A stretch of 64,000 nucleotides of DNA from Lachnotalea sp. AF33-28 (lineage in GTDB: Bacteria > Bacillota > Clostridia > Lachnospirales > Lachnospiraceae). Within the stretch, counting starts at the first letter, position 1, and each line of letters starts with the position of its first letter. Positions 51,244 through 61,647 of this stretch are shown here, in pieces. Below the pieces are notes generated by a model, which searched no databases, was not told the DNA's origin, and was given only the letters and a program-made list of their open reading frames with translations. The DNA lies in assembly GCF_003477885.1 (NCBI RefSeq), contig NZ_QUEE01000004.1, positions 273,245-337,244 on the forward strand. The letters are read 5' to 3'. The translations under genes were made by a program, and so were the position numbers.

Positions 51244-53274
51244 ATGTTTGCTTTTACGAATAGAACATGTATAATCGGAAAATTAGACAGCCGCACCGTA
51301 CAACTGTCCATAGACAGGCTGTACCGGGATATGGACATGGTATTTCCACGCTGCACATATAATGACGGCTGTGATACTTCGATCTGCTTTGAAAAACTGC
51401 CCCATATGGAAGCGGAGAGCTGGATCATTGAAATAAATAAAGACCGCATGGATGTGAAGGCCGCAGACGATCTGGGCATTGTCTATGCATTTGCCGAGAT
51501 CAGCCGCCGCTTTCTGGGGGTTTTGCCTTTTTGGTTCTGGATGGACTGCAGGCCGGAAAGAAAAGCTGTTATATGGATTGAGGAACAGCGCATTGTATCG
51601 CGTAAAGCGGCCGTCCGTTACCGCGGATGGTTTTTTAATGATGAAACCTTTTTGTCCAGATGGAATCCGGGAGGTGATGAAACGCTGGCCTGGGAGATGG
51701 GTTTTGAGGCATGCCTGCGCTGCGGCGGCAACATGGTGATTCCGGGCGATGTGGATAATTTCAGAAAATACCGGAAACTGGCATCGGATATGGGACTGAT
51801 TCTGACGCACCATCATGTGGAGATACTGGGCGCGCCGATGTTTCTGAATGTTTATCCTGAAGAGAATCCCTCCTACCGTGAAAACGGCGCTTTGTTTGAA
51901 AAGCTGTGGGAGGACGCGGTCAGAGAACAGGCGGGAGAGCGGACCGTCTATGCGGTGGGGTTTCGCGGGCAGGGGGACTGCGCGTTCTGGGAGTCTGAAG
52001 GCGCGGGCGCTGATATGACGGATCAGGAGAAGGGGGCCTTTATCAGCGGAATAATCAGGAAACAAGCCGCCCTTGTCCGCAAATATGTAAAGGATGCGGT
52101 GCTCTGCACCAACCTGTACGGAGAACTGATGGAGCTGTACCGGGAAGGCTGCCTGGACATACCGGAGGACATCATAAAAATCTGGGCGGATAACGGCTAC
52201 GGCCGGATGGTGGCACGCAGAAGGGACAATCACAATCCCCGTACGCCCGCTCTGCCTGCCGGAGCCGATGAGCGGAAAGGAAAACACGGAATCTATTATC
52301 ACGCCTCTTTTTATGACCTGCAGGCCGCCAGCCATACCACGATGCTGCCCCAGCCCCCTGAATATTTCGACAGGCAGCTTTGGGAAGCGTTTGAAAACGG
52401 CCTGACCGAGTATCTGATCGTAAACTGCTCCAGCGTCCGCCAGCATGTGTGCACGCTGGATATGATCAGCAGGATCTGGAACGGAGAGCACATTGATTCC
52501 GCCGGCTTTTATTCGGATTTTGCCGGCCGGTATTTTAAAAACGGCTCTCTAAGGATTGCGAAACTGTATGAAGAGTATCCGATGCGCTGTATCCGTTACG
52601 GCTTTCAGGAGGATGAGACGGCGGGAGAACAGTTTTATACGCACTGCGTGCGGATCCTTGCCGGAGAGTGGATGCAGGATTGCAAAAGGCCGGCGCAAGC
52701 TCTTGACTGGGCGGTGAAGACGGATAGCCTGGCCTCACAGGTCGCATGGCTTCAGGAAAAATGCGCGGGGAAGGAACGGGAATTTTTTGATTACGCAGAG
52801 CGCTGTGAAGCGGAAGGAGAACGGCTGTACGGAGTGCTGACGCTTCAGGTGATCCTTCATCGGGAGGGATGTGCGGGAGTCGGACATTTCTGTGAAGCAT
52901 GGCATTTATGGGAGCAGCACGACTTTATGGAAGCTTTCTATGAATGCGGGCTGGCGGCGGAGCACTTTTCAGAAGGCCATGAGGCGCTTTTAAGGGCTGA
53001 AACAGGGATCTGGAAGGGATTTTATCAGTTCGAGCGGTTTGCGGATTACAAATTTGCCGCGCATACGCTGCGCTGCCTCATGAGTTATATCCGCATATAT
53101 GATGACGGCCCTTCCTATTACCGCTGGGATGCGAAGCTTCGCAGGCTGTGCGGTAAGGGCGAGATTTTTTCCAATTGGGATAACCATGAGACCGAGGCTG
53201 AGCTGTTTGGCAGAATGAAGGCTATCAGGTGCGGGACCCTTAAAAATGAGTTGATTGTATGGAGGAGAGTATGA
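51244..53274 (+). CDS. GH115-like alpha-glucuronidase
   Basis: A 676-residue protein; ATG 51244 with TGGGAGA upstream. An N-terminal domain precedes RYRGWFFNDETFLSRW (about residues 122-137), which matches the conserved RGxFxNDE segment of GH115, followed by GGNMVIPGD. GH115 enzymes remove (4-O-methyl)glucuronic acid from xylan. Known members are often 800 or more residues, so the C-terminal part is short here. No signal peptide. Inserted between the kinase and its regulator, it ties the operon to glucuronoxylan. Confidence 0.75.
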   Translation: MFAFTNRTCIIGKLDSRTVQLSIDRLYRDMDMVFPRCTYNDGCDTSICFEKLPHMEAESWIIEINKDRMDVKAADDLGIVYAFAEISRRFLGVLPFWFWMDCRPERKAVIWIEEQRIVSRKAAVRYRGWFFNDETFLSRWNPGGDETLAWEMGFEACLRCGGNMVIPGDVDNFRKYRKLASDMGLILTHHHVEILGAPMFLNVYPEENPSYRENGALFEKLWEDAVREQAGERTVYAVGFRGQGDCAFWESEGAGADMTDQEKGAFISGIIRKQAALVRKYVKDAVLCTNLYGELMELYREGCLDIPEDIIKIWADNGYGRMVARRRDNHNPRTPALPAGADERKGKHGIYYHASFYDLQAASHTTMLPQPPEYFDRQLWEAFENGLTEYLIVNCSSVRQHVCTLDMISRIWNGEHIDSAGFYSDFAGRYFKNGSLRIAKLYEEYPMRCIRYGFQEDETAGEQFYTHCVRILAGEWMQDCKRPAQALDWAVKTDSLASQVAWLQEKCAGKEREFFDYAERCEAEGERLYGVLTLQVILHREGCAGVGHFCEAWHLWEQHDFMEAFYECGLAAEHFSEGHEALLRAETGIWKGFYQFERFADYKFAAHTLRCLMSYIRIYDDGPSYYRWDAKLRRLCGKGEIFSNWDNHETEAELFGRMKAIRCGTLKNELIVWRRV

Positions 53275-53314
53275 TATAGTTTTTAGAGCGCATAAACATC
53301 AGAGGGGGATCGGT

Positions 53315-54712
53315 ATGCTGAAGGTTCTGATAGTGGATGATGACAAGCTCACGAGAAAGGGACTCATTGCGGTCATGCCATGGGATAAATACGGCATGGA
53401 GGTGGCCGGAGAGAGCAGCAACGGTGTGCAGGCTCTGGAATTTTTGGACAAACATGAGGTGGACCTGGTCTTAAGCGATCTGGAGATGCCGCTGATGTCC
53501 GGCCTGGAATTCATGAAGCAGGCCAAAGCGCGTTATCCCGGTCTGCAGTTTGTAGTGCTCACCGTACATACGGATTTTGAGTATATCCAGCAGGCTCTAA
53601 GGCTGGGGGCGATCGACTATATTGCCAAGGTTCAGTTCGATAAGGAAAATCTGGATGCGATCCTGAATCGGATATCGGACCGCATGAAAAAAGAACTGGA
53701 GCGCAAAGGAACGGCCGTGAAGGATGAGCGCATTCATGCGGATGCGGTCTATGCGCTGATCGAGGAAATGAGCGGGGATGAGGACTGCGCGGAAGTATTT
53801 TTAAGCAAGAACGATATATGGACGAAACCTGGTTTTCATGAGATGGCGTCCGGCATCTGGTACTGGAATCAGGAGTCGGATGAATTTCTGTTCCCCGAGC
53901 GGTTTGACGGCTGCATGCTCCTTTCAGTCAGCCGGACACAGGGGCTTTCAAAGCATCAGCTGGAAAAAGCCCTGCTGAAATATAAACGTGAGAAATTCTT
54001 CTGGGATTATACAGGAAACCGAGAGATCATCAGCTATCCATACCAGGAGCTTCTTAGGCAGCAGGAGCCAGTGAACGAGGAAGAATTTCAGACGCTGAAA
54101 AAGCGCTGGCTGTCGTTTAAGTGGATTCAGGAAGAGTCTCTTTTTGAGAAAATCCGTTTTGATTTAAAGAAAAGCAACCTGACCGTGGCCAGGCTGTACC
54201 ATATCATGCTGGCGCTGGAAAATGCCTGGAACCAGAACTACGGCGCGGTGGCGGATAAACAGATCACGATGCCGCCGGAATTTCACAGCTGGCAGGATGT
54301 GGAGCAGTGGCTTGGAGCCCTTTACGCCGAAGGCGCGGGTCTATCCTCGAATTCCCAGCTGTCAGGGGATATAAAGGCTGCGATACTGCGGGCAAAGCGG
54401 TATGCGGATGAACATTATACGGAGCACATTGTTTCGGAGGAACTGGCCCAGCGACTGAACATCAGCCGCAGCTACTTCAGCATCTGTTTCGGAAGGGTAG
54501 TGGGCGTTCCCTTCAATGAGTATCTGCGGGGCGTCCGCGTGAGAAAGGCGAAGGAATATCTGGAATACACACAGAAGAGCATTGCCGCCGTTGCGGAGGC
54601 TGTGGGCTATGAGGATGAGAAGTATTTCAGCAGGGTGTTCAAAAAAGCCATCGGCATGAGCCCCGGAGAGTACCGTAAACGGGTTCAGAGAAACGGGCTG
54701 GCGGATTTATAG
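53315..54712 (+). CDS. YesN-type response regulator with AraC output domain
   Basis: A 465-residue protein from ATG 53315 (AGAGGGGG upstream). Receiver domain with Asp8, Asp9 and phosphoacceptor Asp55 (LSDLEMP). A central linker domain of about 230 residues, then a C-terminal AraC HTH (VSEELAQRLNISRSYFSICF, then SIAAVAEAVGYEDEKYFSRV). It most likely activates the ABC importer and GH genes when phosphorylated by the YesM kinase. The GH115 gene lies between the two partners. Confidence 0.94.
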   Translation: MLKVLIVDDDKLTRKGLIAVMPWDKYGMEVAGESSNGVQALEFLDKHEVDLVLSDLEMPLMSGLEFMKQAKARYPGLQFVVLTVHTDFEYIQQALRLGAIDYIAKVQFDKENLDAILNRISDRMKKELERKGTAVKDERIHADAVYALIEEMSGDEDCAEVFLSKNDIWTKPGFHEMASGIWYWNQESDEFLFPERFDGCMLLSVSRTQGLSKHQLEKALLKYKREKFFWDYTGNREIISYPYQELLRQQEPVNEEEFQTLKKRWLSFKWIQEESLFEKIRFDLKKSNLTVARLYHIMLALENAWNQNYGAVADKQITMPPEFHSWQDVEQWLGALYAEGAGLSSNSQLSGDIKAAILRAKRYADEHYTEHIVSEELAQRLNISRSYFSICFGRVVGVPFNEYLRGVRVRKAKEYLEYTQKSIAAVAEAVGYEDEKYFSRVFKKAIGMSPGEYRKRVQRNGLADL

Positions 54713-54731
54713 AAAGGAAACGGAACGAAGG

Positions 54732-55364
54732 ATGCTGGATAAGGATATGCGGGAACCGCTGTTTGACTATCTGGATGAGTATTATGGAAAGATCCGCATA
54801 TTTGAAGAGAAGATCACGGGCGGCTCCAGGGCGGATGTGATCGGCATCATCGACGGAAATGTTCTGGGGTTTGAGATCAAGAGCGACGGGGATTCCTATA
54901 CCAGACTTAAGACACAGACAGCCGATTATGACAGGCTTTGCGATTACAATTATCTGGTGGTGGGGAAGTCGCACAGAAAACATGCCGCTTCCCATGTCCC
55001 CGATCACTGGGGGCTGCTCTGCATATTTGATGAAGGGGAAGGCGAAACGGTGGAATGTATCCGCACCCCTGCCTTAAATCCCGGCGCCTCCTTAAAAAAA
55101 CAGATTGAGCTGTTGTGGCGCCCCGAACTTAGCCGGCTGCAGGAATGGAACGGTCTGCCCGCCTATAAGCAGAAAAGCAAGTTGTTTGTCAGGGAGATGA
55201 TCGTGGAAAAGGTGCCGGAAGAAGTGCTGAAGCGGCAGATGACGGATCTGTTGTTTGAGCGGGATTATGACCTGCTGCTCAAAGAAATCGAGGAGGCCCG
55301 CAGCCTTAGACGTCCGCGCCGGAGGAGAAGAAGGGCGCGCATCCGCGTCCGCACGTCACGGTAA
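54732..55364 (+). CDS. sce7726-like PD-(D/E)xK family protein
   Basis: A 210-residue protein, 19 bases after the response regulator. RADVIGIIDGNVLGFEIKSD carries the Asp and ExK of a PD-(D/E)xK nuclease fold, followed by the conserved YTRLKTQTADYDRLCDYNYL. The C-terminus is extremely Arg-rich (about residues 191-209), suggesting nucleic acid binding. It looks unrelated to sugar use and may simply share the transcript. Ends near a terminator. Confidence 0.78.
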   Translation: MLDKDMREPLFDYLDEYYGKIRIFEEKITGGSRADVIGIIDGNVLGFEIKSDGDSYTRLKTQTADYDRLCDYNYLVVGKSHRKHAASHVPDHWGLLCIFDEGEGETVECIRTPALNPGASLKKQIELLWRPELSRLQEWNGLPAYKQKSKLFVREMIVEKVPEEVLKRQMTDLLFERDYDLLLKEIEEARSLRRPRRRRRRARIRVRTSR

Positions 55365-55424
55365 CAGCATTTTTTTTGCGGCATTGCTGGCGAAACTGCT
55401 CAAAATGTGCTATACTATAAGTAC

Positions 55425-55475
55425 AGGTGCTATTTCGATAACATTATGTGATCGAAACAGCGCCTTTTATTTTCC
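55425..55475 (+). terminator. Terminator between the sce7726-like and CarD-like genes
   Basis: AGGTGCTATTTCGAT (55425-55439) pairs with ATCGAAACAGCGCCT (55451-55465), with two mismatched positions, followed by a T-rich run. A TATACT box at 55411-55416 lies upstream, so it may instead attenuate the carD-like transcript. Confidence 0.65.
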
Positions 55476-55510
55476 GTAACTTGTGGCTGTCGAGAAAGTA
55501 TGGTGAGTTT

Positions 55511-56002
55511 ATGTTTCAGGTAAATGACATGGTGGTTTATGGGTACAGTGAAATCTGTGAAATCAAAAAAATCGGTATCCCGGAGTTTGTGGGAGGTGTT
55601 GACAAGTACTATTACCTGCGCCCTGTCGGTGGAGCATCCACCACAACGCTGTATGTGAAAACTACAAATATCAGAAAAAATATGCGCAGCATCCTTCGGG
55701 AGGGGAAAGCGGAGGAGCTTCTTAGACACAGTGGGAGCGGCGCATCGATCTATAACAGAGACAGCAGAATCCGCATGAAAGAATACACGGATATTCTCTA
55801 TTCCTGCGACTGCGCGAAATGGATGGGCATGTTTCTTGGGCTATGTGGGGCGAAAAAAAATAAGGATAAGGCAGGACATGGGCTGAATATCAATGATAAG
55901 TGGTTTCTGGATAAGGTTACGGACTGCCTGGCGTCGGAACTGTCCCTCGCATTGCGGATCCCGGAGGAAGAGGCCAGAAATAAGCTGGAGCAGCTGTTAT
56001 AA
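55511..56002 (+). CDS. CarD-like transcription regulator
   Basis: A 163-residue protein from ATG 55511. The N-terminal 55 residues (FQVNDMVVYGYSEICEIKKI, then KYYYLRPV) match the RNA-polymerase-interacting domain of CarD/TRCF. The C-terminal helical half (MKEYTDILYSCDCAKWMGMF) is less conserved. Such proteins bind the beta subunit and adjust open-complex stability. No clear target is seen. Confidence 0.85.
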   Translation: MFQVNDMVVYGYSEICEIKKIGIPEFVGGVDKYYYLRPVGGASTTTLYVKTTNIRKNMRSILREGKAEELLRHSGSGASIYNRDSRIRMKEYTDILYSCDCAKWMGMFLGLCGAKKNKDKAGHGLNINDKWFLDKVTDCLASELSLALRIPEEEARNKLEQLL

Positions 56003-56074
56003 TACGTATGGGACGAAACTCCGGTCCGCCCGGGCTTACTGTGCAAATAGTGCTGGCAAAGCCGGTTTATATTT

Positions 56075-56107
56075 GATATAATATCGCCAGATATTATATC
56101 CGAGGAG
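56075..56107 (+). promoter_or_regulatory. -10 box within a palindrome, then strong ribosome binding site
   Basis: GATATAATATC-GCCA-GATATTATATC (56075-56100) is a perfect inverted repeat. It contains TATAAT (56077-56082) and is followed at once by GAGGAGG. It may be an operator over the promoter or a hairpin masking the start of the kinase mRNA. Confidence 0.5.
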
Positions 56108-56115
56108 GTATATTC

Positions 56116-57723
<1,608 letters not shown>

Positions 57724-57734
57724 TCTGCGGGGCC

Positions 57735-58706
57735 ATGAGGATCTATATGGCGCCCATGGAGGGCATTACAAGATATATTTACCGAAATGCGCAGCATACG
57801 CATTTCGGAGGCGTGGATACATACTTCACTCCCTTTTTATCACCCAGCCAGCATCATCGGTTTACCGTAAGGGAGCGGCGGGATGTGCTGCCTGAGCATA
57901 ACCGGGACATGCATATCGTCCCGCAGCTTCTGACAAACCGGGCCGAAGATTTTATTTGGGCGGCGAGAGAATTAAGGCAGCTTGGATATGAAGAAATCAA
58001 TCTCAATCTGGGCTGCCCTTCCGGGACTGTGGCGGCAAAATATAAGGGGGCCGGGTTCCTTGCAAAGAAGGAAGAACTGCAGCATTTTCTGGATGAGGTT
58101 TTCATGGCTCTGGATCTGAAAATTTCATTAAAGACCAGAATCGGAGTGGAGCGGCCGGAAGAATTTTATGATCTGATGGAGATCTATAACCGGTTTCCGC
58201 TTTCAGAGCTGATCATCCATCCCAGAGTCCGGACTGATTTTTACCGGAACACACCGAATCTTGAGATATTTAAGGATGCAGTCCGGCTTTGCAAGAGCCC
58301 TGTCTGCTATAACGGCGATCTGTTTACATCGTCGGATTACCGCGAGTTTGTGCAGGAATTCCCTTCGGTGGACAGGCTGATGCTCGGCAGAGGCCTCATC
58401 GCCAATCCGGGGCTGGCCCGCGAAATGCTCGGAGGGCCGTCTGTCGATGCGGATCATTTGTTCCGGATGCATCAGGATGTTTATATGGGGTATCGCAGTG
58501 AGATACCCGAAGCCAATAATGTGCTGTTTAAAATGAAAGAACTGTGGGCATATATGGCATACCTGTTTGAGGACTGCCGCAAATATGTAAAAAGGATCAG
58601 AAAAGCACGCAGTTTTACGGAGTATGAGGATGCGGTCAGAGAGCTGTTTAGCAGCTGCCGCATCATGGAGGGAGCGGGTTTTGCGGGCAGGGAAATGCCG
58701 GCTTAA
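57735..58706 (+). CDS. tRNA-dihydrouridine synthase
   Basis: A 323-residue FMN enzyme reducing uridine in tRNA. The opening IYMAPMEGITRYIYR and the catalytic-Cys motif NLNLGCPSGTVAAKYKGAG are typical. RTDFYRNTPNLEIF and RLMLGRGLIANPGLAREM bind FMN. Starts 12 bases after the kinase stop and may be co-transcribed with it. Confidence 0.93.
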   Translation: MRIYMAPMEGITRYIYRNAQHTHFGGVDTYFTPFLSPSQHHRFTVRERRDVLPEHNRDMHIVPQLLTNRAEDFIWAARELRQLGYEEINLNLGCPSGTVAAKYKGAGFLAKKEELQHFLDEVFMALDLKISLKTRIGVERPEEFYDLMEIYNRFPLSELIIHPRVRTDFYRNTPNLEIFKDAVRLCKSPVCYNGDLFTSSDYREFVQEFPSVDRLMLGRGLIANPGLAREMLGGPSVDADHLFRMHQDVYMGYRSEIPEANNVLFKMKELWAYMAYLFEDCRKYVKRIRKARSFTEYEDAVRELFSSCRIMEGAGFAGREMPA

Positions 58707-58743
58707 CTCCCCTTCCACCCGCTCTTCCCCTATCAAAAACCGC

Positions 58744-58771
58744 TTGTCAGATTGCGAAAAAAGGTTATAAT
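58744..58771 (+). promoter_or_regulatory. Promoter of comM-like, dprA, topA
   Basis: TTGTCA (58744-58749), 16 bases, TATAAT (58766-58771). The leader of about 200 bases to 58984 contains a stretch (GCTGCATGATCGGC, near 58915) that resembles the core of the palindromic element family and may be a decayed copy. Confidence 0.7.
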
Positions 58772-58983
58772 AATAGTATTGGAATATTCACATAATTTTT
58801 TCTGTCATGGCATTTCAGCCAATTTTTCCAAACAACCAGCAATATTAATTAAGGACATTCACATCCCCTGCGGATATAGCTGCGTGGCTTTATTCTGTCG
58901 TTTATGACGGCGCCGCTGCATGATCGGCCTTAAACCGGTGCGGACTGGGCAGGTGAAGGTCAGTAAGAAAGGAGAACCTGTTA

Positions 58984-60525
58984 TTGTTCAGTAAAGTGAT
59001 GAGTGCCTGTCTCCATGGCCTGGAAGGGATGATGGTTAATGTGGAGGTAGATATTTCCACAGGCCTGCCTCAGGTGGAGATGGTGGGCGTTTTGGCAGCG
59101 GAGGTGAGGGAGGCTAGGGAACGGGTGCGGACTGCCCTGAAAAACTCGGGCTATCTGATTCCTGCGCGCAGGATTACGGTTAATTTATCACCGGCTGATG
59201 TGAGAAAAGAAGGGACGGGGTTCGATCTGCCCATTGCGGTGGGCATCATCAGCTCATTGGGAGTGCTGCCGCAGTCATCCCTTGCCGATGTCATGATCGT
59301 AGGAGAACTGAGTCTGGACGGCACAGTCCGTCCTATAAACGGCGTGCTATCCATCGTGGATGGGGCCAGGAAAGCGGGGGTCAGGCGGTGCTATGTTCCA
59401 AAGGCGAACGCGGCGGAAGGGGCCGTGGTGGAAGGGATCGAAGTGGTAGGAACGGAAAGCATCGGCCAAATGATCGGCTATCTTCAGCATCCCAAGGAGG
59501 CACAGCCGGTGACGGTGGATACGCAGGGGCTGCTTTTGGGACATGAGGACGGATATGATGTGGACTTTTCGGAGATCAACGGACAGGCTGCGCTCAAACG
59601 CGCGGCAGAGGTCGCGGCCGCCGGCATGCACAACCTGCTTTTAATCGGACCGCCAGGTTCCGGCAAGACCATGCTCGCACGGAGAATCCCCACCATACTT
59701 CCCTCCGTCACCCTGGAGGAAAGCATCGAGATAACCAGGATATACAGCATCTGCGGCCTGCTCCCCAAAGACAGTCCTCTTATACTGAAACGGCCGTTTC
59801 GCTCCCCGCATCACACGGTCTCCTCCAGCGCGCTCACCGGCGGAGGTCTGGTGCCAAAGCCGGGAGAGGTGACACTGGCAACCCATGGAGTGCTGTTTTT
59901 GGATGAACTGCCTGAGTTTCAGAAGAATTCGCTGGAGATTTTAAGACAGCCGCTGGAGGACCGCTGCATCACGATTGCGCGGGTGCACGGCTCCTATACC
60001 TATCCGTCGAATTTTATGCTGGTTGCCGCAATGAATCCGTGCAGCTGCGGTTATTATCCGGATATGAATCTGTGCCGGTGCAGCAGACGGGAGATTAACC
60101 GCTATCTGGGGAGGATCAGCCGTCCTTTGCTGGACCGCATTGATATCTGTATGGAGGCGCCTAAAATACCGTGCAGCGAATTGCAGCTGCAGGCTCCAAA
60201 CCGGCAGAATGAAACTTCGGCCAAGATCCGCGCCCGGGTGGAACGTGCGCGCCGGATACAGGAAGAGCGTTTTAAAGGAGATGCGATACGCTTTAATTCA
60301 GAGATCACAGGGAAAAAGCTGCACCGCTACTGCCGGCTGGATCAGGCGGAGAATGCATTGATGCAGAAGGTGTTTGAAACGATGGAGCTAAGCGCCAGGG
60401 GATATCACCGCATCGTAAAGGTGGCCCGTACCATAGCGGATCTGGACGGATCAGAAAAAATCCTGGAGCGGCATTTGAGTGAAGCCGTCTGCTATCGCAG
60501 CGTGGATCAGAAATTCTGGGGATAA
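58984..60525 (+). CDS. ComM/YifB-type magnesium-chelatase-like AAA+ ATPase
   Basis: A 513-residue protein. TTG 58984 is accepted because AAGGAG precedes it and family members begin MFSKV. The N-terminal ribosomal-S5-like domain (ISTGLPQVEMVGVLAAEVRE), Walker A GPPGSGKTML near 220, Walker B FLDELPEF and the chelatase C-terminal domain are present. ComM is a branch-migration helicase in natural transformation. Directly upstream of dprA, as in many Firmicutes. Confidence 0.92.
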   Translation: MFSKVMSACLHGLEGMMVNVEVDISTGLPQVEMVGVLAAEVREARERVRTALKNSGYLIPARRITVNLSPADVRKEGTGFDLPIAVGIISSLGVLPQSSLADVMIVGELSLDGTVRPINGVLSIVDGARKAGVRRCYVPKANAAEGAVVEGIEVVGTESIGQMIGYLQHPKEAQPVTVDTQGLLLGHEDGYDVDFSEINGQAALKRAAEVAAAGMHNLLLIGPPGSGKTMLARRIPTILPSVTLEESIEITRIYSICGLLPKDSPLILKRPFRSPHHTVSSSALTGGGLVPKPGEVTLATHGVLFLDELPEFQKNSLEILRQPLEDRCITIARVHGSYTYPSNFMLVAAMNPCSCGYYPDMNLCRCSRREINRYLGRISRPLLDRIDICMEAPKIPCSELQLQAPNRQNETSAKIRARVERARRIQEERFKGDAIRFNSEITGKKLHRYCRLDQAENALMQKVFETMELSARGYHRIVKVARTIADLDGSEKILERHLSEAVCYRSVDQKFWG

Positions 60526-60544
60526 TAAATTGCGGGAGGGCAAT

Positions 60545-61636
60545 ATGACAATAACGGAAACATACTATTGGCTTAACAATATAACGGGTGTGGGCGCGGT
60601 GAAGGTCCGCGCCATGAGCGAATATTTCGGCACCGTTTCCGGCATATATAATATAGAAGGAAGGGAATTGGAAAATTTGGGGATACTGCGGGGCAGAGAG
60701 ATCGATGCCTGGGAGGAATGCAGGAAAAATAAAGAAAAAATCCTGGAAGGTTATCATAGTATGAAGGAAAAAGGCATACGGTTTATTACGGTGGAAGACG
60801 AAGAGTATCCCGAACGTCTGAAACCGCTTTATGACAGGCCGTTTGCACTGTTTGTAAAAGGGCGGATTTTGCAGGACGGACGCCCGTCAGCCGCGATCGT
60901 GGGAGCAAGAAAATGCAGCTACTATGGCCGGGAGACCGCCCAGAGGATTGCCAGGGAATTAAGCCGCGCGGGAGTGCAGATTGTGAGCGGACTGGCCTAT
61001 GGGATCGACGGCTGCGGCCATAAAGGCGCTCTGGACGCGGGCGGCGACACCTATGGGGTGCTGGGCTGTGGGGTGGATATCTGTTATCCGCTGCAAAACT
61101 GGGAGATGTATCTTAAAATGCAGGTAAAGGGGGGCGTGATTTCAGAGTTTGCTCCGGGCACCAAGCCTCTGGCAGCCCATTTCCCGATGAGAAACCGCAT
61201 AATCAGCGGACTGTCGGACGCGGTGATCGTTGTGGAAGCGAAAGAACACAGCGGTTCTCTGATCACGGTGGATCAGGCCCTGGAACAGGGAAAACAGGTT
61301 TTTGCGCTTCCGGGAAGGATATCGGATACCTTAAGCCAGGGCTGCAACCGCCTGATAAAGGAGGGCGCGGAGGTTTTGACAGATGTGAAAGATGTGCTGG
61401 AGTTCTTTCATCTGGAAGGGAGTGAACCGGGCAAAAACGGCGCTTCCGGAAAAATAGGTCTTGCCATAAATGAGGAAAAGGTGTATAGTGGTCTGGATTT
61501 ACAACCGAAACATCTGGAGGAAATCTCGCAGCTATGCGGGCTTTCCATACATGAAACCGCTGCGGTATTGTTGAAGCTTGAACTGGACGGACTCATAGCG
61601 CAGCCGGTAAAGAACTATTATGCACTACGAGGCTAA
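60545..61636 (+). CDS. dprA: DNA processing protein DprA
   Basis: A 363-residue Rossmann-fold protein from ATG 60545 with GGGAGG upstream. SAM-like N-terminus, VGARKCSYYGRETAQRIA, SGLAYGIDGCGHKGAL, FPMRNRIISGLSDAVIVVEA and KQVFALPGRI are diagnostic. A winged-helix C-terminal domain is present. It loads RecA on incoming single-stranded DNA. Followed after 11 bases by topA. Confidence 0.95.
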   Translation: MTITETYYWLNNITGVGAVKVRAMSEYFGTVSGIYNIEGRELENLGILRGREIDAWEECRKNKEKILEGYHSMKEKGIRFITVEDEEYPERLKPLYDRPFALFVKGRILQDGRPSAAIVGARKCSYYGRETAQRIARELSRAGVQIVSGLAYGIDGCGHKGALDAGGDTYGVLGCGVDICYPLQNWEMYLKMQVKGGVISEFAPGTKPLAAHFPMRNRIISGLSDAVIVVEAKEHSGSLITVDQALEQGKQVFALPGRISDTLSQGCNRLIKEGAEVLTDVKDVLEFFHLEGSEPGKNGASGKIGLAINEEKVYSGLDLQPKHLEEISQLCGLSIHETAAVLLKLELDGLIAQPVKNYYALRG

Positions 61637-61647
61637 GGGAGAGTAAA

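Noticed and set aside
51283..52491. Long open frame (402 codons) on the minus strand opposite the GH115 gene
   Set aside because: It is antisense to a gene with clear family motifs, has no ribosome binding site and its composition mirrors the codon pattern of the plus strand.
58860..58940. Possible sixth copy of the palindromic element in the comM leader
   Set aside because: Only a core-like stretch GCTGCATGATCGGC is shared; the ends and flanking duplication are missing, so it is mentioned but not counted.
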